Below are positions 49,965-59,663 of a stretch of DNA of 64,000 bases, piece after piece. A program made the position numbers and the translations under genes. Location: NCBI GenBank assembly GCA_964019335.1, contig OZ025668.1, forward strand, positions 124,001-188,000, written 5' to 3'. Every line of letters begins with the position of its first letter. Positions within the stretch are counted from its first letter, which is position 1. Below the pieces are notes generated by a model, which searched no databases, was not told the DNA's origin, and saw only the letters and a list, made by a program, of their open reading frames with translations. This DNA is from Diplonema japonicum. Its lineage: Eukaryota; Euglenozoa; Diplonemea; Diplonemida; Diplonemidae.

Positions 49965-51698
49965 TTAGTTAGTCTTCCCAGCACCACGGTTGCCGGCAGG
50001 CTGCTGCGGGTAGGTAGGGTACGGCGAAGGCGAGTACCTGTAGCGGTGGTGGTGAATACAACCGGGGGGGGATGCATACGAAGAAGGAGGAAGCTGCTTG
50101 TCATTGTAGCCGAAGGGGGTGCCCTGCGCGCCCTTCCCCTGCGAGTAGTAGTCTTCACCACCTGCGGCGTAGGCTGCAGGAGGGTACCCCGTCGGCATGG
50201 GGGGGTAGTACCCGTAACCACCAGGGTACCCTGCATACCCAGGGGGGGATGAGTACCAGTTCGGCCACTGCTGGTGCCTCTGCCAGTAGTGCCCCCACTG
50301 CTGCATGTTGAGGTTGTAGGGGTACTGCGTCGGAGGCATCCCTGGTGCGCCCTTCCCACCCTGCGGCACACCTGCGGCCGCAACGTGCTGCTGCGCCGCC
50401 TGAGGAGGCTGCTGGGAAGGCTGCTGCGACTGCTTGTTGGCGTTGTTGTTGTTGCTGCTGTTGTTGTTGTTCTGCGCCTTGTTCTGTTTAAAAGGAATAA
50501 TGGTTTTTGTTGCATGTTTTGTAAAGCAAACCTGGTACTGGCCACGCCCCTTAGGGGGGTTCTGCGGCGCGTTACCCTTCTTGCCGAAGTGGTGCCCGTT
50601 GGGCCTGCTGTGCCCACCCATGCTGTGCCCACCCATGCTGGGCCCTTCGTGCTTCATGGCACTGCTGGGACCGTCGTACGAGGTAGCGGAGCCGAAGTGC
50701 TCACGGTTGACGTGCATGGGGTTGGGCTGCGAACCCCCCATTCCCCAGCTGCTTCTGTCCAGCACCTTGGGTGCGTTGGCGGGATGCACGGGCGTGGTAG
50801 AGGTTGTGGTAGCAGTGGTAGTGGCAGTCTCGGGCTGGGGGATAGGTGCAACGGGGGTGGACTGGGGAGGCTGTGGCTGTGTCTGGGGAGGCTGTGGCTG
50901 CGGCTGCATGGGGGAGATGGGAGTCGACTGTGCGGCGTATGTGGTGTGTGAACAGCATACCTCTTGCGTCTCCTCTGCCCAAGACTCAGTGGTGTTCGCG
51001 AAGGGGGGCGACATAGGCGACTTCTTCGGTGTGGGCACGGGCTCGTCCCTCTCAGTACCGTCGAAGGTGTACTCTGTGTTAGACGTGATGGCGTTGGGGG
51101 GAAGCATCACAAGGTCCTTCTGCTGGTCGAACTTCCTGCCGGCGTCGGCATCGCTGGTGGCGATGGTTCTGTGGTGGATGGTCTCCGCCTCCACGATGAC
51201 GAGCTCGTCCTGCGCGTCGAACACTGACCTCTGGACAGGCTTGGGGGCCTCCTTGACGGGGGCGGCCTTCTCAGCCTTCTTCTTCTTCTTCTTTTCCTTC
51301 TTTGCAGGCTCCTTGGCCTCGACAGGCTCCGGCACGGGCGCAGGGGTGGGGGCTTCCACCTCCTTCTTCTCCTCCTTCTGCTCAACAGGCACCTCCTTGG
51401 GGGCCTCCTTCTTCTCCTCTACGGGTGCTGGCACAGGGGCAGCAACTGCGGCGGCGGCATTCTTGCCGGTCACAGCCGCCCACGACATTTTGCTGCTCGC
51501 CACGCTCTCCTTGAACTCATACTCCTTAATGGACGGGCCCTGCGGCTCAGGAATCACCTCCTTCTTCTTCTCCTCCTTAGGCTTCGCGCCAGCCACTGGT
51601 CTTCCGAACTTCCCTCCCTTCGGTCCCTGGGCAGCTCCCGTGCCCTTGCTCTTCCCCTTATTGTTTGATGAGTTGCGCTGGCCTGATGTTTCTGCCAT
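49965..51698 (-). CDS. Low-complexity, probably RNA-associated protein
   Basis: The open frame is 577 aa, but three introns whose lengths are multiples of three are likely: 50928-50960 (33 nt), 50484-50531 (48 nt) and 50038-50079 (42 nt). Removing them gives 536 aa and deletes out-of-place segments such as VCCSHTTYAAQ and VCFTKHATKTIIPFKQ. The N-terminal third is Lys/Glu/Ala/Pro-rich with a Lys cluster (KKEKKKKKK). The middle has S/T/P-rich and Q-P repeats. The C-terminus has an N-rich run, Q/A-rich stretches, then a Tyr/Gly/Pro-rich, prion-like region (YAGYPGGYGYYPP). There is no RRM or KH domain. The composition recalls RNA-granule or translation scaffold proteins, in keeping with the ataxin-2 homologue in the window. 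Function is inferred from composition only. Confidence 0.7.
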   Translation of the reverse strand: MAETSGQRNSSNNKGKSKGTGAAQGPKGGKFGRPVAGAKPKEEKKKEVIPEPQGPSIKEYEFKESVASSKMSWAAVTGKNAAAAVAAPVPAPVEEKKEAPKEVPVEQKEEKKEVEAPTPAPVPEPVEAKEPAKKEKKKKKKAEKAAPVKEAPKPVQRSVFDAQDELVIVEAETIHHRTIATSDADAGRKFDQQKDLVMLPPNAITSNTEYTFDGTERDEPVPTPKKSPMSPPFANTTESWAEETQEVCCSHTTYAAQSTPISPMQPQPQPPQTQPQPPQSTPVAPIPQPETATTTATTTSTTPVHPANAPKVLDRSSWGMGGSQPNPMHVNREHFGSATSYDGPSSAMKHEGPSMGGHSMGGHSRPNGHHFGKKGNAPQNPPKGRGQYQVCFTKHATKTIIPFKQNKAQNNNNSSNNNNANKQSQQPSQQPPQAAQQHVAAAGVPQGGKGAPGMPPTQYPYNLNMQQWGHYWQRHQQWPNWYSSPPGYAGYPGGYGYYPPMPTGYPPAAYAAGGEDYYSQGKGAQGTPFGYNDKQLPPSSYASPPGCIHHHRYRYSPSPYPTYPQQPAGNRGAGKTN

Positions 51699-52543
51699 CT
51701 CTAATGCTAATTACTTTTTCCTTTACTCTTCTTTTAATTCGCTTTCTGATATTTTTTGATGTTGGTCGTGGGGAATAAAAAAAAGAGATCAAAAAAATAA
51801 ATATTTAATCGGGGAAACGATGGTTTCACTGGGGGGACCAAAAAAAGAAAAGAGAGAATTATCTTTTACGGCGTTCGCTCTCCTGGGAGTGCTCGTGGAG
51901 CCTCAACAGGAGGAAATGGGGGGGGGGGGAGAAAATTGGGGGGACAAGTTGTAGATTGGAAGCAACAAAAAAGAAAAACCAGAACGTGGTTCTGGTTCTT
52001 AATCGGTATTTTTTCTTTTTTTCTTTTTAGACGCATCCCATCCTCGGAGGCCCCATCACCTCCTCCCGTCCCCGCCCTCTTTTTCAGAAACACAAAAAAA
52101 TATCCATGGAACAAAAAAATAAAAATAAAACCGTTCACCATTTTTTTTTTTTTTTCAAATCAAAATTTCAAAGTCTTTTTTTTTTCTCAAATAAAAAAAA
52201 AACGGGGCACTATGAAGGGGGGGCACACGATCCACCAAAAAAAGTTAAAAATATAAGAGAAAAAGGCAGTATTGGTGGCGCCCTGCACAAGCACTGTCTA
52301 CTTGATAACAGAGTGCACCTCCTTAGCTGTAGCTTCTTCTGCATTCCACGTCGTGTCCTGCGTGCGTTGTGCAGCTCAAACCTCCCCCTGAAAAAAAAAA
52401 AAAAAAAACAACAAGAATTGTGCAAAAAGTAGTTATTCACACGCAAACAGAATATCACTTGAGAAAGGGGGAACAAAAAAAATATATATGAGTTAAAGGA
52501 AGTCTTTGTGAGACGCCCCCTTGTTCTCATGCTCTACCTGCAC
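51699..52543. other. Spacer with repeat copies
   Basis: 51699-52260 is A/T-rich spacer without a supported gene; 51860-52100 is denser but frames are short. 52269-52386 and 52481-52500 match the 16.2-kb repeat and are listed separately. Confidence 0.55.
52269..52530. repeat. Dispersed repeat shared with 16.2 kb, copies 2 and 3
   Basis: 52269-52386 aligns with 16251-16374. After an A-run, 52482-52500 repeats the ATATATATGAGTTAAAGGA lead-in and then continues AGTCTTTGTGAGACGCCC, a more diverged version of the same start. Two partial units therefore sit in tandem, directly beside the endonuclease relic that ends at 52544. Confidence 0.6.
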
Positions 52544-53260
52544 CTATCCCCCTTCAGCAGCGGTTTCTCCTTCTTCGGTGGTCGTGCCGGCCTCCGCCTT
52601 GCACAGTTCTGGAGACCTGTCCTCGTCAGTGTTCAGGTCGCCGACAACGAGTATGGGTACGTTGCCGAGCTCCTTCGCCTTCTTCTGCAGGATGTAGTGG
52701 AGGAGGGCCTCCCTCTTTGCCGTTTCTTCTCGCCCTGCTCCCGACGGGCAGTAAACCGAGATGATGTGCAGCCATTTGCGCTTGCCGTCGATCGCGACCT
52801 GCGTGTGCAGCCACCAGTGTCTCCCTCAGCTTCTTGTTGTCTTCTCCCCTTTCGCCACCACCATCCGCAGCGGTTGGAGTTTCCATGCCTCTGTCAAGGG
52901 CATTTGGTTCTCTCCTACTTGGACTTCCCCGAACGGGGGTCGGACAACCGCCTGGATAATGGCGAGCTGTTTCCCTTTCTTGGGGATCATCCGGAGCACC
53001 TCCGCACCTTCCCACCCCTTCGTGCGGATCACCTCCTGCACCTGCCCTGCTGTGTGCGTCCTTGCTTCCCCTTCCTCCATCACCAGCCCGATCCCCCTCC
53101 CGTTGCTGATGATGGCTGCCTCGGGCCCCGCCGCCTTCCGTGCCTCCGACACGCTCCACGTCTTTAGCCACAACGGTGGCGCGTCCTCTTTCCTCCTCCT
53201 TCGTTCTTCGATGTACATACCGGTTCCCCAGCCATGATTGATTGTGATTTTGTTAATTCC
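52544..53260 (-). pseudogene. Non-LTR retrotransposon endonuclease relic
   Basis: Read on the minus strand, a single frame from about 53260 to 52544 contains the end of an AP-type (EEP) endonuclease domain: W-L-H-I-I-S-V-Y-C-P-S-G at about 52770-52740 and I-L-V-V-G-D-L-N-T-D at about 52660-52630, the latter holding the conserved G-D-L/F-N catalytic motif. The N-terminal part reads NHGWGTGMYIEE. One in-frame TGA at 52826-52828 interrupts it, and the frame stops at 52544 before any reverse transcriptase. The N-terminal end of the domain is also missing. It is a truncated, inactive copy. Genes on both sides are on the same strand. Confidence 0.8.
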
Positions 53261-53319
53261 AACCCAATATCCAGCCCCTGAAAAAAAAAATAAAAAAATA
53301 AAAAAACCTTTTCTTTTTT

Positions 53320-54477
53320 TTAGAACTTGGAAATGGCGTTCTTGAGGTGTGCCACGTACTGGTCGGGTTCCGCGATTTTGTCGAGCCCGAAGAAGCCGAA
53401 CCTGAATGTGTTGAAGGGCTGCGGCTCGTCAATCTTAAGCGGGACACCACCAGCGATCTGCACGCCCTGCGCCTTGAACTTGCCGACGAGCTCAGGGCCG
53501 CCGTAAGACACAAGGACACCAGGAGCACCGAAACCATCAGCAGCGATGGACTTGTACCCAAAGCTGGCAATCATATCCCGCATCTTTTCGCCAAGTTCGA
53601 TCTGCCCCGCCTTTGCCTTCTCGAACCCGAAGGCCCTTGTCTCGTCAATGACGTCGTTAAAAGTCCTGAGCGCGTCGGTGGGCATGGTGCAGTGGTACAT
53701 GTGCTCACCCGCTTCGTACTTCTCCATAAGGGTGACCCATGTCTTGAGGTTCATGACGAACGAGGTGCTCTGCGTGCTGTCCAGCTGCTCCCTTGCCCGC
53801 TCGCCGAGCATCACAAGCCCGGCGCATGCAGGGCCCGTCCAGCCCTTCTGCGGTGCGGACAGCAAGATATCAACCCCCAACGCCTTCATGTCAACCCACA
53901 CAGCACCAGACGCAATGCAGTCCAACAAAAACAACGCCCCAACCTCCCTTGCTGCCTCGGAAAGGGTTTTAATGTACGAATCGGGAAGGATCATTCCCGC
54001 GGAGGTCTCAACGTGAGGGGCGAAGATGATCTCAGGCCTTTCCTGGCGGATCTTCTCCACAGCCTGCTCAATGGGGTACGGGACGAAGGCAGGCTCTGCG
54101 GAACCATCGACAGGCTGTGCCTTCATCAAGGTGGTGCTGGAGGGGATGGCACAGTCGTCGAGGATCTGGCTCCACCTGAAAGAGAAAAACCCGTTTCTGA
54201 ACACCATAGCCTTCTTCCCGGTGGCGAACTGTCTGGCTGCGGCCTCCATCCCGAATGAGCCGCTCCCGGGCACCACTGCTACTGAGGTTGCGTTGTACAC
54301 CTCCTTCATGCCCTTGGAGATGCCCTGCATGGTGTCGACGAAGGTGGGTGACATGTGGTTCAGAGCCCTGTCGCTGTACACCACACTGTACTCAGCAAGC
54401 TCGCCCTTCTGCTGAGCAATGTTCCTGTTCTGGCTCTTAAGAGCGCTCCTGCACAGTGCCCTCCTGGTCATTTGCAT
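53320..54477 (-). CDS. Class V PLP-dependent aminotransferase, alanine-glyoxylate type, probably mitochondrial
   Basis: Single exon, 385 aa, the usual length of the family. The first 25 residues (MTRRALCRSALKSQNRNIAQ) are basic, hydroxylated and lack acids, like a mitochondrial presequence. Motifs of class V aminotransferases follow: V-P-G-S-G-S-F-G-M-E-A-A near residue 70 (phosphate binding), H-V-E-T-S-A-G near 155, D-C-I-A-S near 187 (PLP-nitrogen Asp), and S-A-P-Q-K-G-W near 209 with the Schiff-base Lys. F-R-F-G-F-F-G lies at the C-terminus. Such enzymes move amino groups from alanine or serine to glyoxylate or relatives. It lacks introns, unlike many neighbours, and resembles bacterial homologues by eye, so bacterial origin is possible. 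A piggyBac relic lies directly upstream. Confidence 0.88.
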   Translation of the reverse strand: MQMTRRALCRSALKSQNRNIAQQKGELAEYSVVYSDRALNHMSPTFVDTMQGISKGMKEVYNATSVAVVPGSGSFGMEAAARQFATGKKAMVFRNGFFSFRWSQILDDCAIPSSTTLMKAQPVDGSAEPAFVPYPIEQAVEKIRQERPEIIFAPHVETSAGMILPDSYIKTLSEAAREVGALFLLDCIASGAVWVDMKALGVDILLSAPQKGWTGPACAGLVMLGERAREQLDSTQSTSFVMNLKTWVTLMEKYEAGEHMYHCTMPTDALRTFNDVIDETRAFGFEKAKAGQIELGEKMRDMIASFGYKSIAADGFGAPGVLVSYGGPELVGKFKAQGVQIAGGVPLKIDEPQPFNTFRFGFFGLDKIAEPDQYVAHLKNAISKF

Positions 54478-54523
54478 TTTTTCTTTTTGCTTTCTTTTTT
54501 TTTTGCTGTGGTTTTTATTTTAA

Positions 54524-56257
54524 CCATTAAGCCCACAGGCAAAAAACCGAAAAAAGCCCATTTTTGAGGCGATTCCAAAAAATTCAAAAAAATGGCAGCA
54601 TTTAACGAGACATTCAGGTATCAGGGTTCCCCTGAACTGGCTTTTGAACTTATGATTTTTGACCCAACACCCTTTTTGGTAGGGGGGGGAAGACGAGTAG
54701 AAAAAAGTGCAAAATAAATAATAATAAAATGCACTAAAAACCCCTTGTAACACTATTCTAGCCCAGATTTAGCTTGCGTTTCACACCTCTCTGGCCAGTG
54801 GAGGGGGTCCGGGGGTCCATCAGTGAGTTTCTGGTACTTGTCGGTGTTTCGGGCTCCTGAAGATCATCCTCGGTGATGTCTTCGTTCAGGTGGTAAAGCC
54901 AAAAGCAAGGTGTGGAATAGAGGCACTTGCCACAGGTGGAACATTCATAGTCAGAGGACCTTCTGGGACCCATGCAATGATGGACTACGCACCTATTATG
55001 CTAATTTTTGCAGGAAATGCTCTTTTGATGCGGTCAAACCTTACATCCTTCGCGTCTTGTGGTCTCGATGGTGCAGGTTCTTTCCCCACGCATTTACAGA
55101 GGCCGTGTGCGATGCATTCTTCCAGTTCATTGAACTTGATGGGGGAATTAACGCTCTTCGCAAGTGCCCAGCAGTTGAAGAGGCTTTTGTCAAGCAGGAA
55201 CCTTAATATTTTCATCTGCCACCGGCGGCTTTGGACTACTTTGTGTTTCGTTGGGTGGCAGCGTCGTTCCCATCTTCCCATAAGGGAGGTGTAGGTTTCA
55301 ACGACCTTTGGATGGGAAAGGCGACCCTGGACTTCTTCTTTTCCTTGCCGACCCATCTTTGACGAGTGGCGGTCATCTTTGGCAAGGGGGTGCGCTCAGG
55401 AGAAGCACAAGCTTTCCGCCCTGCCACAAAAAAAAAGTGCATGCCGGGCCTGTTTCGTTGGAACACACGGAACTCTCCCCTTTTCATCACCTGCCCCCGT
55501 TCCTTGATAGTCCGGGAGGCCTTTCCCCAACGCTGCATCGCAGCTTCAACCAGCCAGCGGGCCTTGTAGAGTTTGTCATGCCGGGCTGATCTCATCTCGA
55601 TCAGGGCCCCGGGATGGGTCCTTGCACAGATACATGTTTCCAAAGAACAGCTCAAACTGGTTTCCGGACATGACGCGCGCAAACCCCTGAGTGAGCATAA
55701 TGGAGTCAGGATCGGTTTTCCAGTAGTCACGGAAGTTGGGACGGATGGTGAGGTCATTAACACCCATAGGCCCAGAAACGCTCGGATTTCGGCTTCCGTG
55801 ACTCTTTTGTCGATTTTGCGGCGCTCTAGGTGGTTGTTTGTGAATGCTGTCAGGCATCGGAGGGTGTATGGTGTAAAAAACGAATAAAAAAGCTGGGGAG
55901 GGCTCTTCCCTGTTGGATCGTCTGCTGGTTCGATTACACTGCCTCTTTCCACCCCCCAAGTACTACTAGACTCAGAACTACCATTTTCTGACATTTCTTT
56001 GCATTCTTCATCACTCACGACCAGCCCTCTGCTCCAGTCGAGTATTCTTCATTCTCAAATCATTTTTTCCCGGATTTTCGACATCTCAAATTCTTAAAAT
56101 AATGCTGAAAAAGGGCAGCATTTAGCCAAACAAAGTGGAAAAAATCGCGCAATGGCGTCAGAAAAGTGAAAGAAAGGTCATAATTTGACCAAAAGGCCTA
56201 TAGATTTTTTCTTTTTTTTTTTTTATGTCATATATATATGAAATGTGGGTTTAATGG
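54524..56257 (-). mobile_element. piggyBac-type DNA transposon, decayed
   Basis: The terminal repeats are CCATTAAGCCCACA (54524-) and, inverted, CCATTAAACCCACA (ending 56257), 13 of 14 identical. Both ends are flanked by TTAA (54520-54523 and 56258-56261), the hallmark target of piggyBac. The element is 1734 bp and carries a broken transposase on the minus strand. Subterminal GGCAGCATTTA occurs near both ends. It sits about 45 bp upstream of the aminotransferase ATG, so it may affect that gene's leader. Confidence 0.92.
54758..56018 (-). pseudogene. Frameshifted piggyBac transposase
   Basis: Transposase homology is split over three frames. 56018-55830 encodes the N-terminal R-K-I-D-K-R-V-T-E-A-E-I-R-A-F-L-G-L motif. 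55780-55600, in another frame, encodes Y-W-K-T-D...F-E-L-F-F-G-N-M-Y-L. 55580-55390, back in the first frame, gives D-K-L-Y-K-A-R-W...K-R-G-E-F-R-V-F-Q-R-N-R-P. 55330-54990 gives Y-T-S-L-M-G-R...R-R-W-Q-M-K-I-L-R-F-L-L-D-K-S. 54973-54758 holds the C-terminal Cys/His zinc module (C-S-T-C-G-K-C...C-F-W-L-Y-H). At the site where D-E is expected before the K-R-G motif the sequence reads I-K-E-R, so the catalytic Asp appears lost. At least three frameshifts make it inactive. Confidence 0.85.
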
Positions 56258-56261
56258 TTAA

Positions 56262-57278
56262 AAAAAAAAGGGAAAACAGAATTTGTCTAAAAGAAATATT
56301 AGAAAAGAAAAAAATGAAATAATCTTTTGTCAGGTCTAGGAGGAGGAATGTAGACAGGAGGACGGGAAGGGTATAAAGGGAATGGAAGAAGTGCTTTTTT
56401 ATTTTCTTTTTTTTTAAAGTTACCCTGCTTTTTTTTTTTTTAATATTTCTTTTTCTTTTCGTCTCTTTTTTTTTCTTTTTTTTTTTCTTCCCATGTTTGA
56501 TTCCTGGCCAACAAGGGAAAGAGGTGCTCCACAGCAGATGTGGGCAAACATTTATCAAAAAAGAATTAAATACCGTATTTTAAAAAAATTACTTAAGGTT
56601 GTTGAATAATTAGAATGAGCACTTTGCTGCGGTCTTTATGTAACAACTTAAATCTTTAAAAGAAGTTCCGGTCAGTTCTTAAATAATAATAAGTCAGGAA
56701 GAATTCCAGATATAGCGGATCATTATTAAAAAACCTAAGTATAGATTAATTTAAAATACGGTAAAAGACGGGTGATGGTAAAGAAAAAAAAATCTTTCAG
56801 GGGAAAAAAAAAAAAAAAAAAATCAAAAGAAAGGAAAGATATCCTTCAGGCGGAATGAAAATACTCAGAAACACGCAACATTGTTCCCCATTTTTTAGAC
56901 AAAGCCGAAAAAAAAAAAAAAAAAAAAAAAAAACTCGCTCTTACATTAGGGAAGGGATGTAGAAAGTGACCCCCCCCCCCCCCCCCCCTTCACCACCCAA
57001 CGGGGAAACAGTAGTTATTTCCTAGGAGCGGTGAAACCTGATCCAAAATTCGAAAAAAAAAAAGAAAAAAAAAAAGGGAAAAATGAGATATTGTTTTCTT
57101 CTTTCGTTCGAACTCCTATTTTCTTTTCTTTTTTTCCACGGTCGGATTGAAGGGGGGGGGGGGGGGGGGGGGAACGGAGGAAGCCTCTCAATCAGCTTTT
57201 CTTTTTTTCTTTAAAATCCCAATCTTTTTCTTTTTACCCCCCTCCCCCTTCCCTTTTCTTTTCATTTCTTTTCCACGT
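56262..57278. other. Intergenic spacer, 1 kb
   Basis: No gene. A- and T-rich, with a C-run at about 56970-56989 and a G-run at about 57150-57172. 56560-56770 is A/T-rich without long homopolymers. Probably the region between the piggyBac insertion and the 3' end of the LIS1 gene. Confidence 0.6.
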
Positions 57279-58740
57279 TCATTCACATTTGTACACCTAC
57301 GTTTTTGTTTCATTTCGGGGAAAAAAAAAAGCCCTCAAAACATACTTTTATTTTGTTATCAGACGACCCTGAAACAAGGAATCGCCCAGCAGGGTGGTAA
57401 CCTATGCACGAAACAAACGACATTTCCTGTACAGTAATGGTTCGCAAGCACCGCTGGTCAGAGAGAGACCAGACCTTGACGAGGCCATCATCGCTGCAGG
57501 ACAGCAGGAACTTACCGTTGACATGGAAGGAAAGGCCGCGCACCCAATCCTTGTGCCCGACAAGCTTGAGCACCTCCGTGTTGTTGGTGATGTTCCATAT
57601 TGTGATGATCTTGTCCCTCCCGCCGGAGGCTACGTATTCAGCTGCCACGGAACTGAGGTCTTGGTTGTCCATTTCATCGTCGGCTTCGTCTTTACCTTTT
57701 GCGTCTTCTACCTTTTTGAGGACCTCACACGCTGCTTGGTTGGCAGCAGCAAGGCATTCTATCACATGGTCGTGCCCGCCGATGATCCTCTCGTTGCGTC
57801 CGTCAAAAGTCCATTTTTTAACAAGGTGGTCGTCTCCACACCCTATCACGTGCTTTCCTATGATCTTAACGCTTCTTATCCATTCCTGCCCGGGGTTGCG
57901 GAACACCTTCTCCACACAGCTGTTCTGCACATCCCACATCCGTATCGTGCCGTCTCGTGAGGCTGACGCGAGAAATCGGCAGTCGGGCATCACCCACTCC
58001 ACGTGGGACACAGTGTGCTCGTGACCTTGAAGCCTTCTTATGCATGATTCGGTGGCGGTGTCAAATACTCGGATATCGGTGTCACTTTTTTTTTAAAATT
58101 TTATTTTGGGAATTGAGGGCATACTCGGAGCAGCTTGCAAGCCTCGCACCTGCCACGTCTATCGCCAGGCATTTCACCGCCCCTTCGTGTCCTATCAAGG
58201 ACCCCATGCCCTGCCCTGTTTCATAGTCCCATATTTTGATTTTCCCGTCTTCTGCAGAGCTGTACATGGCGGGTTGCGTGGGGTGGAAGACGATGCATGT
58301 GATTTCTTTGTTGAAACCGTGGCCCTTTTTTTATTTTTTTGTTTCGTAGAGGGGGGGGGGGGGGGGGGGGGGGGGAAACCTCAAGCGTATGAAGCAATTT
58401 GTTCGGTATGTAGTCGCGTTGTGCCACCGCTATTTTCACAGAGGTCGGGTCTTGCATCTCGTTGATTTGCGCTTCCAATTCTTTGTTCAACGTCTGTTTT
58501 TCTTTTTTTTTTCTTTTTTCCTTCTTCTTTTCTTTGTTCAAGTACCTCTGCCGCTGACAGTAGCTTCGCCGTTCTGAGTACGTTTGCGTACTTCCTTTCC
58601 AGTGCTGATGGGCCCTGCTGCTCCAGGGCTCTCGTGTGCATTTCTTCCTCAAACACCCTAACACTCTCTGAGTACCCAACAGCCTTCAGATAATCCAAGA
58701 TATCATTGTGCAGCGCCGCCCGCTTGCGCTCCGTAAGCAT
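57279..58740 (-). CDS. LIS1: LIS1 / PAFAH1B1 homologue, dynein regulator
   Basis: Five exons give 421 aa (LIS1 is about 410 in animals). Introns are 58494-58545 (52 nt), 58325-58379 (55 nt, with a 25-nt C-run on the coding strand), 58085-58124 (40 nt) and 57297-57345 (49 nt). An N-terminal LisH motif (about 7-40, L-H-N-D-I-L-D-Y-L...Y-x-E-S) and a coiled coil precede seven WD40 repeats, for example I-K-I-W-D-Y-E-T-G, I-R-V-F-D-T-A-T, I-R-M-W-D-V, I-T-I-W-N-I and V-K-V-W-S-L. The last splice produces the terminal ...DNKIKVYKCE. LIS1 binds cytoplasmic dynein and keeps it in an active state for transport and spindle work. Splicing at all four sites restores conserved repeats, which strongly supports the structure. 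Confidence 0.95.
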
Positions 58741-58914
58741 GGTTTTGGCTTTCCTATACCACACCCTGTGTTGTGAGGTTCAATGACAAGACGGACATTG
58801 CATTCAAAAAAAAGGGGGTACCATAATAGGTGAATTGAAACATTGGATCGGTATGGTGCTAAGAAGAACTAACCAGACGAAGAAGAAAGAAAGTGAAGGG
58901 GGAAGGGTAATCAG

Positions 58915-59340
58915 TTAACTGCCCCCGACGTGAGTGGGGGGTATTGCCGATTTGTGTTGAGGTATATTTCGTTTCTCATCAGGTGATGCGAGCGAAGGAA
59001 GACGGGATGAGAAGCAATATCCGCCCTGACAAGGAGCAGTGACAGAGCACCCCTGGCCACGACAGCAAAGCATCCAAGAGATGAAGCAGCAGAGAAGCAC
59101 AGCACCAACAATACTGCCCACCCCCAGCAGCGTCCCTGTGGTGGTCTCTTCACACTCTCCTACAAAAGATTCTGCTGAGTATGAACAGGTTTCGAATGGA
59201 CAGGAACATGTAGCTACGTTACTTGTATCCACCAAGTAGCACGCCTGGAAGCCCAAATCTACTAGATTCTGGTTCCGACTTTGGCACCCCAGCACACCCC
59301 CGAGTGCCGCTGTCAGCACCACCCCCCGCAGGGTATTCAT
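58915..59340 (-). CDS. Small Cys-rich single-pass membrane protein
   Basis: Single exon, 141 aa. A signal peptide (MNTLRGVVLTAALGGVLG) is followed by a short ectodomain with about seven Cys (CYLVDTSNVATCSCPFETC...GECEETT), a membrane helix at about 69-92 (LLGVGSIVGAVLLCCFISWML), a juxtamembrane Cys cluster (LCCRGQGC) that may be palmitoylated, and a short hydrophilic tail. No family recognised. The short spacer to LIS1 (about 170 bp) and the acceptor-like CACATCAG just before the ATG fit clustered, trans-spliced genes. Confidence 0.65.
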   Translation of the reverse strand: MNTLRGVVLTAALGGVLGCQSRNQNLVDLGFQACYLVDTSNVATCSCPFETCSYSAESFVGECEETTTGTLLGVGSIVGAVLLCCFISWMLCCRGQGCSVTAPCQGGYCFSSRLPSLASPDEKRNIPQHKSAIPPTHVGGS

Positions 59341-59663
59341 CTACCTGATGTGAGATGCAGCGGTTGATAACATCAACAAAATAGAAAATAAAAAAAAAGA
59401 AAGATGGGGGGTTTTTTTTTTCCTTTTTTTCTTTTTTCGTTTCATATGGACGGGTGGCGGGAAAGGACAGTGGGAGTGTTGCCCACTGAACTACAAAACA
59501 ACAACAACAACAACAATAACAGGTAAGAACTGGAATATAAAAAAAAAGGAGGGGGGATAAAAAAAAACCCTCATAAGTATAAATATAAAAAAAAATAAAA
59601 TAAAAACTACAATACAGAAATCGGGGAGGGCGTGGGAAACCCTTTTTTCTTCTTTTTCTGTTC

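Noticed and set aside
50434-51759. 441-aa plus-strand ORF, Ala/Gly/Ser/Phe-rich
   Set aside because: Antisense of the low-complexity protein gene, whose spliced frame is coherent.
53347-54258. 303-aa plus-strand ORF
   Set aside because: Antisense of the class V aminotransferase, whose catalytic motifs are clear on the minus strand.
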